A stretch of DNA of 64,000 nucleotides from Brienomyrus brachyistius (GCF_023856365.1 NW_026042747.1:1-64000), one strand, 5' to 3'; numbered from the stretch's first letter, positions 33,112 through 46,008 are shown. Translations and numbers: made by a program. The notes: generated from the letters alone by a model not told the origin.

Positions 33112-34224
33112 ACAGTTTATTTCTGGGTATCTAATTAGCGGACACCATTAGGTCCCTTCAGGGGCTCCACAGACAAACTCATTGACAAAATAGAATTGTC
33201 ACAGAAAAATTCTTTGTCACATGCTCAGTCGACATGGACTGTGTGCTATTTACATATTTTTGGCACAAACGAAATCTCATATGCATATCGATGTATCTTT
33301 CGCACAAGTGGACCTCCATCACTTTAAAGAGGGTAAACTCTGATCAGGAAATTTACGACGTCAGAATAAACGGATTTTTTAACAGAAGTAACTGACATGC
33401 CCTAATAAGGAAATGCATACAATCAGAATACAATATCTGTGGTTTTTAACAGTGGTAACAATCTGATAATGAAAGGAATCAGATCAACATTTCTATAGCA
33501 TGTAACAGAGCTTGCTCCCCTCCAGAACTCATTGTTCCAGTAGTTATCTGAAATCATCTGCAGGAGCTATTCTTTTATTTGTATATTAAGCATAATTATT
33601 CATGAATATTATTGATTATGTTTATTTGTTTAATGTTTTTATTTATTCGTATTTATTGTTTATAATATAATGTTATATAGTATTGCAACACTTGAAACGA
33701 GAGGTACTTGCCTGCCTTAGTGATATTTACTATTGTCTAAGTGTATTCCCACCTGTAGGAGGCAGCAATGGTTGTTATTAAAGGTGCTGAGATTACGCGG
33801 CTCAGGGCTGAAGGTGCAAAGTGAAACAGTCATTGACCGTATTTGCCATGTGTGATGGTGTCTGCATATCGGCCCTTTTGCGCCAAACAAACCAGTTCAA
33901 AGTACTGTGTGTTAAAATATCATATGAATAAATCCTCTCAAGAACTAAACTCAATATCGTATCCTCATCATTCAACGCGTCTGACTTTTGCACCTCTTAC
34001 CACAAGGCAGTGGATTACATGGGGAAATTACAAACAAGGAGAATTTAATCTGTTTTTCCTCTACATTGTCGTTATTCAGAATATTACAGACTATGAACAA
34101 AAACGGACAATGTAAGAAAATAAAAAAATGTGTATGACAGAAAGCTAGAGTATTTTTGCAATGGTGAGCACTAGCTGGTTTATGTACTAGCTCACACTCA
34201 AGAAACAGCATAAATGCTACTCAT
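33112..34224. other. No recognised gene
   Basis: AT-rich; frames at 33802-34115 have no known motif. Confidence 0.3.
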
Positions 34225-34452
34225 ACACAGTTGGGGGGCAGGGGTCAGTCCTTGTGCCTGTAATGAGGTCACCAGTTGAAACTAACCCAGCCTCAGCACG
34301 TCTGTGGGTCCTTGAGCAAGGCCCTTAACCCCCAGCTCCCTGGGCGCCCCAACAGGTAGCTGCACTTCGCGGACAACTTACTCCACAAAGAGTAAGTTGA
34401 GGGAGACATAAAAAACACAATTTCCCCACGGGGATTAATAAAGTCCATCCAT
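34225..34452 (+). mobile_element. SINE related to 17655-17880
   Basis: Shares CCTTGAGCAAGGCCCTTAAC and the 3' end CCCCACGGGGATTAATAAAG; the tail runs into ATCC repeats. The B-box position (CAGTTGAAACTAACCC) is decayed. Confidence 0.6.
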
Positions 34453-34904
34453 CTATGGAATATTATTTAGCACTATATAACGCAGAATATAAGAATTACG
34501 ATTTTATAAAAAGTATGCCAAATATCCATGATATAATCATTACAATGTAAACATTATAATGTAATCAACACAATGGAACCAACTGAGTATGTATTTGCAC
34601 CTTTTGTTAGTCTGAGTTTCTGTTAGCTACTTTGTTAGTCCTGAATCTATGAATATTCACATTTTTATCGCGTATATTTTATCACTATGTAAAAGGACAA
34701 ATATATTATCAACCTTTTAGTGAGACAATGTGTAAACGGCTGAAACTACCAAGGTTTACTACTGAAGGAAGGGATTCACCTGAGTTCACCAAAAGTTCAT
34801 GGCTGAGTATTTTTAAAAAACCAAGTGGAGCTGCTCGCGCCACTATTATGTTCAACCGAGAGGCCAAACGGTAAAAGAAATGACTGTCAAACTTATCACC
34901 TAGG

Positions 34905-35395
34905 GGTAAATATAAATCTATACAAATATCACCTGCATGCACATTACTTCTTTTACAATAACCAACTCCTGATCCATACTGTTAGTCGTGAAAAAAATAA
35001 CTATTGTGTACATAGAGGCCCTGTGTAAAAAGATAACTGCCAAGGAAAAGATCAAAAACATTTATTTCAAGGATTCAAAGTTTTTATGGTCATGTACAGT
35101 GTACAGTGCAGTTCTTATTTGATTAACTTGAATGTCTTCACAGACAAGACGATTAAACAAATAAAGCAGCGCAACATTACAGTAACTAACAACAAACAAA
35201 GCTCACGAGTACTATTACAATATTCATATCATTTATTTAAATTTAATTTTACCAAGTAAATTAATTGAAAAGCAGTTACCGCTTTACCTGCTTCTCGGGA
35301 GAAATAGCAGATATACAAACGTCATGTATGTAACTAAAATCTTAAGCCAATAAGGGCAAAGTTGTGTCGTAATGGAGGCGGATCCAGCCTGTGCA
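34905..35395 (+). repeat. ~485-bp dispersed repeat, copy 1
   Basis: Nearly the same sequence recurs in the same orientation at 60622-61115, beginning AAATCTATACAAATATCACC and ending GGAGGCGGATCCAG. Differences are few substitutions and short indels. It contains no coding frame; probably a non-coding transposon or LTR piece. Confidence 0.8.
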
Positions 35396-36348
35396 GCCTG
35401 CTAAGAGGTGCTGCCTGATGTGTCTTGCTCTCGCGGAGTTTTGGTACCATGTGACATGGTGACGTAATGCAACGGGCGATAAAAAATATAACCATGATGC
35501 ATTGCGTCAGGACCAGAATGCATTGCTTTAAGCTAGCGCTGTATGTGGGTGCATGAAGTGGAAAGCACCCAATAATAAACATAACATTTTTTTAAAAATG
35601 TTTTCTTCACCGGTGCAGTGAATTTAAATAAAGAGCTATGATGGTGCTGCAAATGGCTTTGCATAGTAGTTAGTAGTAGCATTAGCCGCTGTGTGCGGCA
35701 TTAGCTTTCTACAGTCCTTACAGATGGTTCGTGTTTTGTCTGTCTCCCTTTCGCCATTTATATTTTCCGCCGGGCACCCGAAATGCTGACACACAAAAGA
35801 TTCAAAAGTGTCTGGGGTATCTACTATAGTAATTTAGTCAGATGCCGACATATTTACAGCAGCTCATTTGCAGCGCATTCGTGAAACGGCTTTTCGCTCC
35901 AACGAGAAATCTCGTCATGTTGTAATATCGCGAGATCTCGTGACATGCGTTTCACTCCCACTTCTTAGTAACAGTCATGATTTGATAAAGTGACAACCTG
36001 CGTAATAATTGGTAATACATAGAGTTTGCTATTGTTCAGGCTAGCAGACTGTTATGGCTTGAGGTTAATGGTGCCTGTTACTTGTGAATTTTCACATTTG
36101 CAGGGATCTTCTGCCTCGTGAACGTGAAACGGGTAATTATGCTAAAAGAAGAAAAAAGCAGAACTGCAATGTGTGTAAGGCTGGTGCTGATTTTTCAGTC
36201 TGAACACAGTAAAATTTATACAAATTACCTGTATTCAAACTTGTATTCTTTATATAGTTTGGTTAATTACTATTTAAAAGTTTTATCTGCGCTCCATTGT
36301 ATAACTTATATTGGAGACTTGTATGTACTTTTCGATTGGAAATGGTTA
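35396..36348. other. No recognised gene
   Basis: Includes CGCGAGATCTCG near 35928-35939. No gene seen. Confidence 0.3.
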
Positions 36349-36356
36349 GCTGTATA

Positions 36357-36500
36357 CAGGGGCGCCGCTAAGGGGGGGAAAGTTGGGACAATTCTAAGGG
36401 CCCACGCCCTTTAGGGGCCCCCAGAGATCTGAATGGGTGTGATAGGGGGGCCCAACCTCATATTTTGTCATAGGGCCCAAAATTGCTAGCGGCGCCCCTG
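36357..36500. mobile_element. 144-bp hAT MITE with perfect ends
   Basis: Terminal repeats CAGGGGCGCCGCTA and TAGCGGCGCCCCTG are exact reverse complements. Exact 8-bp target duplications GCTGTATA lie at 36349-36356 and 36501-36508. The interior is GC-rich with no frame. Confidence 0.95.
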
Positions 36501-36508
36501 GCTGTATA

Positions 36509-38344
36509 TACTTTGAATATTTTTATGATTAATTTCTTTGTTTATTTAATTTGGCAACAGATCTGCACTTTTAGCAGTATTGCTGTCAATTTTTGTGAAA
36601 GTTGTTACTAAATAAAACAAAAGAAGCAGACTTGTGTAAATCCTATATTGGTCGTGTATTCTTCCTGTAGCGTAGTGACAGCTTTTTGTACGGAAGCCGT
36701 GAACGGCTGTGCTTGCAAATATATTTTCTTCTGAATAATTAGAAGGATAAGCATATTTTGTCGCCGCCGCGAGATAGTCATGCCATACACAGCTCTGCTC
36801 GTTTTTGTACTGTAACCGTGTTACTTAATTTGCGAATCCATGAATTTAACGTTGACATTAAGTCAACATTGACATTGACAACGTTGACATTAAGTGTTGC
36901 ACCTATCTAGTGTTTTACCGTGAAGGGCATGTTATATCTTGTCTCTAAGTCGCACTATGGTCCAGGGGAATGCTATGTCATATTAGAACATGTGTCGATG
37001 ATGTGGCAATATAAATATTTTAGAATACTGTCAGTTTTAGTTTCAGAAATCCATCATTTGAGAAAAAAGGCCAGTCACGACAAATATATATGGAATATAA
37101 CAACAGAGGTTAGCTGTATTTGTTTAAGTGTAAAGATGCACATAGAAACATGCATGAGCTCATCTGAGAATAAACTGAATGCAATGAAGATTTGTGACTC
37201 CTGCTGGAAAATGCGAATAGTGGCAGGGTCTTCAAGCAGTACATTTGTCTGAGAGTCAGTTAATATTAGGAAAGGCACCGTTTTTTTTTCAATGGCGCTA
37301 ATTATCAAGAAGGAAATGGAGTACCCCAGTACCTGGTTTACGGGCACTGGAAGCTCCAGTATCAGTCAGACTTTCATGTAAGTATATGTGTGTTTAATGA
37401 CTTGTGCATGTTTCATCTTTACCAGGGGCAGAGGGGAAACTCAATAAATAGCCTTCTCTCACACTTCCAGGCCTGCAGAACTGAGCATGTCCCCTGGTTT
37501 TGTGCATATGTCTGTAGGCTTTGAGTTTTTCCTATGGGGGCTTCAATTTCCTCCCAGAGTACAAATACGTGCAGATCAGTTGCATTGGGGAGTCCATACT
37601 GTGATGCTGAGTGGGTGTAGGAGGAGATTGAGAGATGAAACTCCGGATGATTTACTCCCTCGGCTAACTAACCAGAACAGGATCGTACCAATACCAAAAT
37701 GATAAGTTTATAAATGTTTTTCACTACCCTGATTCATTCAGTTATTTCTGTTTGTTAATTCCATCCCCCAAGCAAATACATAAATAAACAAACAAATATT
37801 CAGGGGGAATGTGTCATAGGTGATAGAATCAGTGGATGAATCTAAAGAAAAAAAGTAATGATTTCTTTCTCTCCAAAACACAATGCACAAAACTCTTAAG
37901 TTAGGTAAGACATTGAAATTTTATGACAGTAGCATGATGCAGAGGAACAACAGAAGGAAAAATCTAACTAAACCTGAGTCAACTAGGACTAATTACACTA
38001 AATTAAGTGGAACACACAAAATACCTAAAACAACTTAATAAACAAGCAAGAAATATTACATTTGATTAACTATACTGATGCCTGAGGGAAGTTCTTGTGC
38101 ATAATGCAGCAAGTATATACAGCTGCAGAGACACTACACATAGTGCAAATAAATTAAAAAGTATACAGTACACACACTGATTCCTGAAAAATCTAAATAC
38201 CATGGAATACTAATGAAATACTGATGATGATGATAATAATAGAAATAATAATGAATTAGTTTAGGGTATTATGCAATTGACATGTACAATTAAAAAAGAA
38301 ATTGCACCAGACATTTCCTGTGGCAAAGAAGGGTTGCTTTGTGC
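36509..38344. other. No recognised gene
   Basis: AT-rich sequence; frames at 36920-37347 have no family motif. Confidence 0.3.
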
Positions 38345-38560
38345 CACATTACTCAAGTCAATTCACTTTATTTTGTATAGTACATTTTCATAGCCTTACA
38401 TTGTCTCAAAGCACTTTACTTTGTCCCTGCCCAATTGTCCCAGTGAGCAAGATCTAGCCTGAAAAATTAGAAAGCGACATTGGCAAGGATAAACTCAGTC
38501 ATAGTAAGAAACCTTTGGAGGAACCAGAGTGAAAGGGGGAGCCCATCCTCCACAGGTCAG
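38345..38560. mobile_element. LINE-UTR-like fragment
   Basis: TCAATTCACTTTATTTTGTA and AAAGGGGGAGCCCATCCTCC are words common in fish L2 3' regions; the second recurs near 48500. Confidence 0.4.
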
Positions 38561-38938
38561 AAGTCACGTTAACAAAGTCCTGATTTATATGGTTTATATG
38601 GTTCAATTAGTTAAGTCCGGATGTAAATACAGAATAACTGGCAGCAGGGCACACAGGAAAGACGTAAACAGGCAGGAGGGCAGGCAGGAGGGTGGCACAG
38701 GCAGGACGTAATGGGCAGGAGGGCGGGCAGGCAGGGCAGCACAGGCAGCCAGAACTGTTTTGCCACTGCAGTTTGTTTTACAATTTCATCTGCATTTGTT
38801 CCCCCAAGGTATAACAGCAGCTAATTTATGAACATGCTGCTTTTCAGAAAAGAAGTTTAATTTCCAGGAGCATGACCAGTGCATACATTTAGTGTTGATG
38901 GTTCTTTGTAAAATGGATGTTCTGTACTTTTATTGATC

Positions 38939-38993
38939 TGTCCATCCATCCATCCATCCATCCATCCATCCATCCATCCATCCATTCATCCAT
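38939..38993 (+). repeat. (ATCC)n microsatellite
   Basis: About a dozen CATC/ATCC units. Confidence 0.9.
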
Positions 38994-39078
38994 TTTCTAA
39001 CTACTTCTGATGAAGTTCCGGGTTATGAGGTATCCTGAAGCCCAGGCAATATGGGACAAACACACACATGCACACACA

Positions 39079-39345
39079 TAGGGTATACCTATCCTTATGG
39101 GGCCCGCTCATTGACTTCTATTGGATAAATGCTAACGCTAACTATGACAATCTTAACCCCCACCCTGCCCTAACCATAACCATAAGTAACCAAGCAAAAT
39201 AAAAGAGGTTTTGCATTTTTAGTTTTTCCACAGCAGTCACAGATTTTTATAAAATAGAGTTTTCCTGGTTTTCAGTTTCGTGGTCCCCATAAGGGAAAAA
39301 AAAAACAGGTATTTATCACGCTATGGGGTAGGATAGGTATACCCG
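39079..39345. mobile_element. Palindromic MITE-like element
   Basis: The ends GGGTATACCTATCC and GGATAGGTATACCC are inverted repeats. It encodes nothing. It is flanked by CA-rich repeats on both sides. Confidence 0.65.
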
Positions 39346-39487
39346 CTCGCACACACACACACAGACATGCACACAAATGGATAGATCACCACAGTTACTA
39401 TGGATGTCGATCCTGCAATAATGAGACAGAACTATCATACTTAACAGGATCATATCCCTAGTTCTACATATGCATAATTATATTTAA

Positions 39488-39700
39488 AAAAGATCCCACG
39501 CACCTAGCACATGAGATGTTTGAACTTCTGCCCTCTGGTAAACGTTACCGCAGTATGCATTGCAGAACAACCAGATTTAATAAGAGCTTCTAACCCCAAA
39601 GCCATCAGAATACTAAATGCTAATGAACATACGTTTATGTGAAACCCTACTCTCTCTTACTCTCTGTGCACTTTATTACCACAACTGGTATTAAGTTTAC
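39488..39700 (+). mobile_element. LINE 3'-end fragment
   Basis: Reads FELLPSGKRYRSMHCRTTRF, the conserved C-terminal block of jockey-group LINEs, then ends in a short 3' tail. Confidence 0.6.
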
Positions 39701-39734
39701 TTTTTATTTATACAGTATAGTGCAATAATATAAT

Positions 39735-39880
39735 CACGATTTGTGTGTGAGTGTGCCCTGTGATGGGCTGCCCCCCATCCTGGATTGTTCCCTGCCTCGT
39801 GCCCATTCCACATTCCGGGATAGGTTCCGGACCACCCGCGACCCAGTAGGATAAGCAGTTTGGAAAATGGATGGATGGAT
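39735..39880 (+). mobile_element. SINE 3' fragment
   Basis: From GTGTGAGTGTGCCCTGTGAT to ATGGATGGATGG. It is followed directly by 95 bp related to 43755-43862 and then a CR1 piece. Confidence 0.75.
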
Positions 39881-39975
39881 ATAACTAACATAAGACAGAC
39901 ATTACACCTAACAAACAATAAACACGAAATAAAGGAGTGGATACAAAAAAAATGTAATGCAATGACCAGATTTAA

Positions 39976-40080
39976 CACCTGGATTATGTCCCCCCTTAGT
40001 CTCCTTTGCTCGAGGCTAAACAGATTCAGCTCAGCTAACCTCTCCTCATTAAACATTCCTCTAAGACCAGGAATCATTCT
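39976..40080 (-). mobile_element. CR1-like LINE fragment
   Basis: About 105 bp nearly identical to 45205-45310 on the minus strand (MIPGLRGMFNEERLAELNLF). Confidence 0.8.
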
Positions 40081-40865
40081 CCCAGCCAAGCAAGCCTGAG
40101 TCCGGCTTCCACTCCCCCGATCCCCAGCAATGTTAACTTGGAAGGGCGTATTCTGTATGCACAACTGAGACAACCCAGGTGGAGCTTATCGGCTGGCAAA
40201 ATTGCCTTCAGGTATCACCCACCCTAGTGAGAGTCCAAGCTAGGGCCGTTCTCAGAACTCACCCTAAACGAAGTCCTGCTCAAAAGTTGTAATGACCGCC
40301 TGAGGTACCTGTCAGCCTTGCCCGTAATGAGTCAGTGGGTGTAGCCGGGCTGACACGCTTTTGGGCATCCAATTGCTGAGAACTCCCCTTCGGTTCTGAC
40401 AAACTGTACGATCACAAGCAGTGACAGCAGAGCCACAGACAAGCTCAACCAACAGAGAGCGAATGGTAAGCACCCAGCACCCGAAGGGCTCAACTGATCA
40501 CATCCAAACGACTTCCTGATGGGATTGTGTACGTAACTGGTTTACTGTTGTTAATAGTGGTTGAACTTCTATGCAAGTCCCCTTGTTGGGGGAGATGGAA
40601 TGAATGAAAGCATAAGGTGAAATAAAACCTAAAATAAATCAAAAAGGTTAAACGGGAATCAAACCAAATGAATTGTGTTTCTTATTCAATTGTAAACATC
40701 AATTAGTTATGCAACAATAACCTAATTGGATGTTAATGTATTGTGATCAAACTGATTTAGTCTGTGAAGTTGATTCCTGCTTTCAGGCAAGAACCTGTGT
40801 GTCCAATTATGCGTGTTGTATCACCGCAGTTGACCACCAGAGACCCAACTCAGATGTTGTTAACC
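40081..40865. other. No recognised gene
   Basis: Unique-looking sequence, slightly GC-richer to about 40500. I could not match it to any RNA gene or element. Confidence 0.3.
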
Positions 40866-42679
40866 TACTATGGCGGACCACTAGAGGTGCAATTTCAATG
40901 GAGTGGCACTGCTATGGCTTGCCACTAGAAGCGCAATTTCAAAATTGAGTGGTAGTTCTATGCCTGACCACTAGAAGCGCAATTTCGAAATGGAGTGGTA
41001 GTTCTATGCCTGACCACCGGGGGCGCAATATCGAAATGGAGTTGTAGTTCTATGCCTGACCACTGGAGGCGCGATTTTGAAATGGAGTGGTAGTTCTATG
41101 CCTGACCACTGGAGGCGCAATTTCGAACTGGAGTGGTAGTTCTATGCCTGACCACCGGGGGCGCAATATCGAAATGGAGTGGTACTTCTATGCCTGACCA
41201 CCGGGGGCGCAATATCGAAATGGAGTGGTAGTTCTATGCCTGACCACCGGGGGTGCAATTTCGAAATGGAGTGGTAGTTCTATGCCTGACCACTAGAGGC
41301 ACGATTTCGAAATGGAATAGTAGTTCTATGCCTGACCACTAGAGGCGCGATTTCGAAATGGAGTAGTAGTTCTATGGCTTGTCACTAGAAGCGCAATTTC
41401 AAAATTGAGTGGTAGTTCTATGCCTGACCACTAGAAGCGCAATTTCGAAATGGAGTGGTAGTTCTATGCCTGACCACCGGGGGCGCAATATCGAAATGGA
41501 GTGGTAGTTCTATGCCTGACCACTAGAGGCGCGATTTCGAAATGGAGTAGTACTTCTATGGCTTGCCACTAGAAGCGCAATTTCAAAATTGAGTGGTAGT
41601 TCTATGCCTGACCACTAGAAGCCCAATTTCGAAATGGAGTGGTAGTTCTATGCCTGACCACCGGGGGCGCAATATCGAAATGGAGTGGTAGTTCTATGCC
41701 TGACCACTAGAGGCGCGATTTCGAAATGGAGTGGTAGTTCTATGCCTGACCACTAGAGGCGCAATTTCGAACTGGAGTGGTAGTTCTATGCCTGACCACC
41801 GGGGGCGCAATATCGAAATGGAGTGGTAGTTCTATGCCTGACCACCGGGGGCGCAATATCAAAATGGAGTGGTAGTTCTATGCCTGGCCACTAGAGGCGC
41901 AATATCGAAATTGAGTGGTAGTTCTATGCCGGGCCACTAGAGGCGCAATTTCGAAATGGAGTGGTAGTTCTATGCCTGACCACTAGAGGCACGATTTCGA
42001 AATGGAATAGTAGTTCTATGCCTGACCACTAGAGGCGCGATTTCGAAATGGAGTAGTAGTTCTATGGCTTGTCACTAGAAGCGCAATTTCAAAATTGAGT
42101 GGTAGTTCTATGCCTGACCACTAGAAGCGCAATTTCGAAATGAAGTGGTAGTTCTATGCCTGACCACCGGGGGCGCAATATCGAAATGGAGTGGTAGTTC
42201 TATGCCTGACCACTAGAGGCGCGATTTCGAAATGGAGTAGTACTTCTATGGCTTGCCACTAGAAGCGCAATTTCAAAATTGAGTGGTAGTTCTATGCCTG
42301 ACCACTAGAAGCCCAATTTCGAAATGGAGTGGTAGTTCTATGCCTGACCACCGGGGGCGCAATATCGAAATGGAGTGGTAGTTCTATGCCTGACCACTAG
42401 AAGCGCGATTTCGAAATGGAGTGGTAGTTCTATGCCTGACCACTAGAGGCGCAATTTCGAACTGGAGTGGTAGTTCTATGCCTGACCACCGGGGGCGCAA
42501 TATCGAAATGGAGTGGTAGTTCTATGCCTGACCACCGGGGGCGCAATATCAAAATGGAGTGGTAGTTCTATGCCTGGCCACTAGAGGCGCAATATCGAAA
42601 TTGAGTGGTAGTTCTATGCCTGGCCACTAGAGGCGCAATTTCGAAATGGAGTGGTAGTTCTATGCCTGACCACTAGAGG
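40866..42679 (+). repeat. 46-bp minisatellite, about 39 units, 690-bp higher order
   Basis: The unit is typically CGAAATGGAGTGGTAGTTCT followed by ATGCCTGACCACTAGAGGCG and CAATTT. Variants differ mainly at the CCACYRG..GCGC word (CTAGAGG, CTAGAAG, CCGGGGG) and in TTTCGAAA/TTTCAAAA. Distinctive variants repeat exactly 690 bp (15 units) apart, for instance TATGCCTGACCACTAGAGGC before ACGATTTC at 41281 and 41971, and TACTTCTATGGCTTGCCACT near 41551 and 42241. The array is non-coding because 46 is not a multiple of three. Confidence 0.95.
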
Positions 42680-43754
42680 TAACCAAAGATATAGCTAGGC
42701 GGTTGCCGACGCTAGATGAGTGACACACACATTTAATGCATGCGCATGCTGCTTGTGGCCTTCTTCTGTGCCTTGCACAGTATAAAACCCCTTAAAACAA
42801 TTACTGAAGCGAGACGGCGCACGCGTTACGGCGACAGATTTAAATTGTGAGTGCACTATATCTCGTCGCAAATGGTGCTTAACCACGGCGGGTCTCAAGC
42901 ACAGGAGACTCCCAATTTCTAAATGACACACACTTGGCTCACAGCGCAAAGTTGTGTTAAACTTGCTTTGTCTAAAGCAGGCACACACATACGAGTATGA
43001 TCCTGATAGGTAACTAAGCTATCGGTCTTATGTCCAAGCGCAACATAATTTAGGTTAGAACCTCATAACAAGTATTCCCGTTCGCTAATAGAGAGATCTC
43101 TCCCAGGATATATAGAAACGGAGACACTCGTCTGAATTGAACCTGGAAACAAAGCGCTACATCTGAGAATCTCGTCAGACATAGGGTTAAAGTTTACTGC
43201 AGTTTAATACGAAAGAACTACAATGAAATCACCGAAAATAAAACAAAATAATATAACTACTAATAATAGAAATAAAAATAACTATAATAAGCCCATATGA
43301 TCCCGCTTAAATGCCTTCAGATTGCCATGAGTGCGACTTTTGCAACCAGTTGACAGTAGCGCTTCTTCACTGCACGTTCGGTCATAAAAAGTTTAAATTG
43401 TGTGCTCAGAATAAGTTTAAACCTTGTGCCTTGTGATTATTAACCAATTTTTATGCTGAATGGTCGGCTCAAACTCAATTGCGAAACACCGTGAGTCTGT
43501 TAATGTGTGACTTAAATGGAACTCATTAATAACCAGTATCACGTAATAACCTGGGTTAGAATAGAAGGCTTGTCCAACGAGCTGCGTCACCAGGTAATGT
43601 AAACGATCGGTAGCGAAGCTCCCCTCACGGCCAATGAGAGAGAGTCTCGCGATATTTCAGGCGAATTTGAGGTTTCAGAGCGTAGATCGCACAGGCAGGG
43701 ATTCTTGTGAGCACTCAATGAACGGAGGCTGAAGTTGTGTAAAAGACATGCATT
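42680..43754. other. No recognised gene
   Basis: No named feature between the minisatellite and the repeat at 43755. Confidence 0.3.
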
Positions 43755-43862
43755 TATTCCTATAACTAACATAAGACAGACATTACACCTAACAAACAAT
43801 AAACACGAAATAACGGAGTGGACACAAACAATGTAATCATGAAAATGCAATGACCAGATTTA
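43755..43862 (+). repeat. Dispersed repeat shared with 39880-39976
   Basis: ATAACTAACATAAGACAGAC through GCAATGACCAGATTTAA is present at both places in the same orientation. Confidence 0.8.
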
Positions 43863-44890
43863 AAATGAGTAACCTTAAAAGGGAAAATACTGTTCTGCAA
43901 AGCAAGCAATTTGTGGAAATACTGTCCTAAAGTAATATAGCAGGTGAATAGGAGTTTAGGTTGTTATAAATGAAAGGAAGTTTGTTTACTTGGTTGCAGA
44001 GTGGGGGGGGGGGGGTCTTGGCAGTTGGTTGCGGAGGCTGATGAGCTGATGGGTGATGGCACTCAGGGAGGCGCGGTGTTTGCAGCGGTTGTTGGAGTGG
44101 AGCCCCTCTGATTCCCTCTCCTGGTGAAGCTTGGGCTTGGTTGCAGTTCTCTGTCCAGCTGGGTCTTCACTGATAGGCTTCAGGAGGGCTTCTTGTGGGC
44201 TTCTCTTCTCTTGGGCTGATGTTCTCTGCCTCTCTTCGTGCTGATGGTCTTTTGTTTTCTCCTCCCTTCTGTTTCTCCTCTCCTGGCTTTGTTCTGAGGT
44301 GCCAGGTTTTATAGTGTAAAGTTCGTGAATAGGAGTGACCAGGAATTCGACTCCTGGACCAATGGCTGACCATCCATTTGGCGGGCTTTCGGAAGGGGGT
44401 CTGTATCAGTCCTTTTGAGATTTATGACCAGAGTGATTTCCCTTGTATTGATGATTTTCGTTAGGCTGGTGTAACTTTTGATATATTCACTTTCGTGGTA
44501 ACCACTGACCAGATTTGGAAACTGGAGTGATTTTCCATCGGTTTGATACCAAACATGCCATAGCAGCCTAGCGGTTCACACCTCATACCATCTGTAATGA
44601 TTAATTAATGATTACTTATATTATGTCGTTATGTTATATTACTCACACCTTATTTTATGCCTCACAATCTATATAATTGTAAATATACTGTGTAGCTGCT
44701 GGCGCGTTCCAAACTAAATCTCATTGTACTTACAATGTCAATAAAAACATCCATCCATTCATCTAGGCAGGCCAGTGTCGCCTCCATCCTTCCTGAAGTC
44801 AGTGATTCCTTTGTCTTTGTGCTGTTTAGTGCCAAATTGTTTGCTGAACTCCAACCTATCAGTTTCTGGACCTCATCTCTGTAAGCTGAC
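43863..44890. other. No recognised gene
   Basis: A run of G lies at 44003-44014. Near 44600-44755 is a LINE-tail-like end with CAATAAAAACATCC. No gene seen. Confidence 0.3.
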
Positions 44891-45460
44891 TCATAAGAAC
44901 CAAAGAGATTTACAAATGAGAGGAGGCCATTCGGCCCATCAAGCTCCTTTGAGGAGAACTTAGCTAATAGCTCAAAAATCTTATCTAGCTCTGATTTAAA
45001 AGAACCCAGGGTTTTAGCTTGTGTTACAATAACAGGAAGACTATTCCATACTCTAACTACACGCTGTGTACAGAAATGCTTCATCAAATTCGTTTTAAAA
45101 TGTTCTCCAGCTAATTTCCACTTATGGCCACGAGTTCTGGTATTTAAACTAACATTGAAATAGCCATTTGGCTGAACAGCATCCAGACCTGTTAGAATCT
45201 TAAACACCTGGATTATGTCCCCCCTTAGTCTCCTTTGCTCGAGGCTAAACAGATTCAGCTCAGCTAACCTCTCCTCATTAGACATTCCTCTAAGACCAGG
45301 AATCATTCTCGTTGCCCTACGTTGCACCTTTTCCAAGGCAGCAATGTCCTTCTTAAGGTATGGTAACCAAACCCGCACACAATATTCTAGGTGGGGTCTT
45401 ACCAAGGAATTATATTATCGTAGCATCACTTGCCTTGTCTTAAACTCCACACACCTAGAG
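44891..45460 (-). mobile_element. CR1/Rex1-like LINE 3' part
   Basis: Minus-strand frame contains LEYCVRVWLPYLKKDIAALE, VQRRATRMIPGLRGM and ends in FGSYESAYRDE. Its 3' terminus (near 44891) carries the GGCCGAATGGCC...CATAAG family ending. It joins a different LINE at about 45460. Confidence 0.85.
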
Positions 45461-46008
45461 ATGCAATGTGCCTTCTCGCGTGGTGTTCCTGCAGAGGGAG
45501 TCTGTGAGTGCTGGAGATTGGGGGAGGGGGCAGTGTGGCTATGTCTGCTCTGTGTTCCTCCAGACGAGCAAAGAAGCTGTTTAGCTCCTTTGCTAAAAGG
45601 GCGTTGCTGTTAACAGTGACGGTGTTGTTGCCTTTGAAGTTTGTAATGTGTTGTATTCCCTGCCACACCCACTGTGGGTTGTTGTATGTGAAGTAGACCT
45701 CTATTTTCTGTTTCTCTGCCTGCCTGGCAACCTTGATGCCCCTATTCAGGTTAGCTCTGGCTGCACTCTGTGTTCTTGACTGCGCTGTCTTGTCCTGTAG
45801 TATTGTATTGTTGCTCTTGTGTTTATCTTGCACTTTCTCCCTCTGTTTGTGCTCCTTTCACTCTGTATAGTTCTATCTTGCCCGCACTTGTGTCATCTTG
45901 TGTTGTTTCTGTTTTTCTTCTTTGTGTTGCACCGTGGTCCAGGAGGAACAATGTTTCCTTTCACTGTGTACTGTGTATATTGCTGAAATAACAATAAACC
46001 CACTTGAC
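45460..46008. mobile_element. Two LINE pieces, opposite strands
   Basis: On the minus strand (45760-45460) ARQAEKQKIEVYFTYNNPQW and NALLAKELNSFFARLEEH match the segment before the LINE polymerase. From about 45760 to 46008 the plus strand is a LINE 3' UTR ending AATAACAATAAACCCACTTG. This lies 150 bp upstream of the chemerin-like start codon. Confidence 0.6.

Noticed and set aside
40081..40560. Structured non-coding RNA or rRNA piece
   Set aside because: GC-richer and hairpin-prone, but it does not match any RNA family I know.
40866..42679. Regular repeat array that could be taken for CRISPR
   Set aside because: Units are head-to-tail variants of one 46-bp sequence with no unique spacers, in a vertebrate genome.
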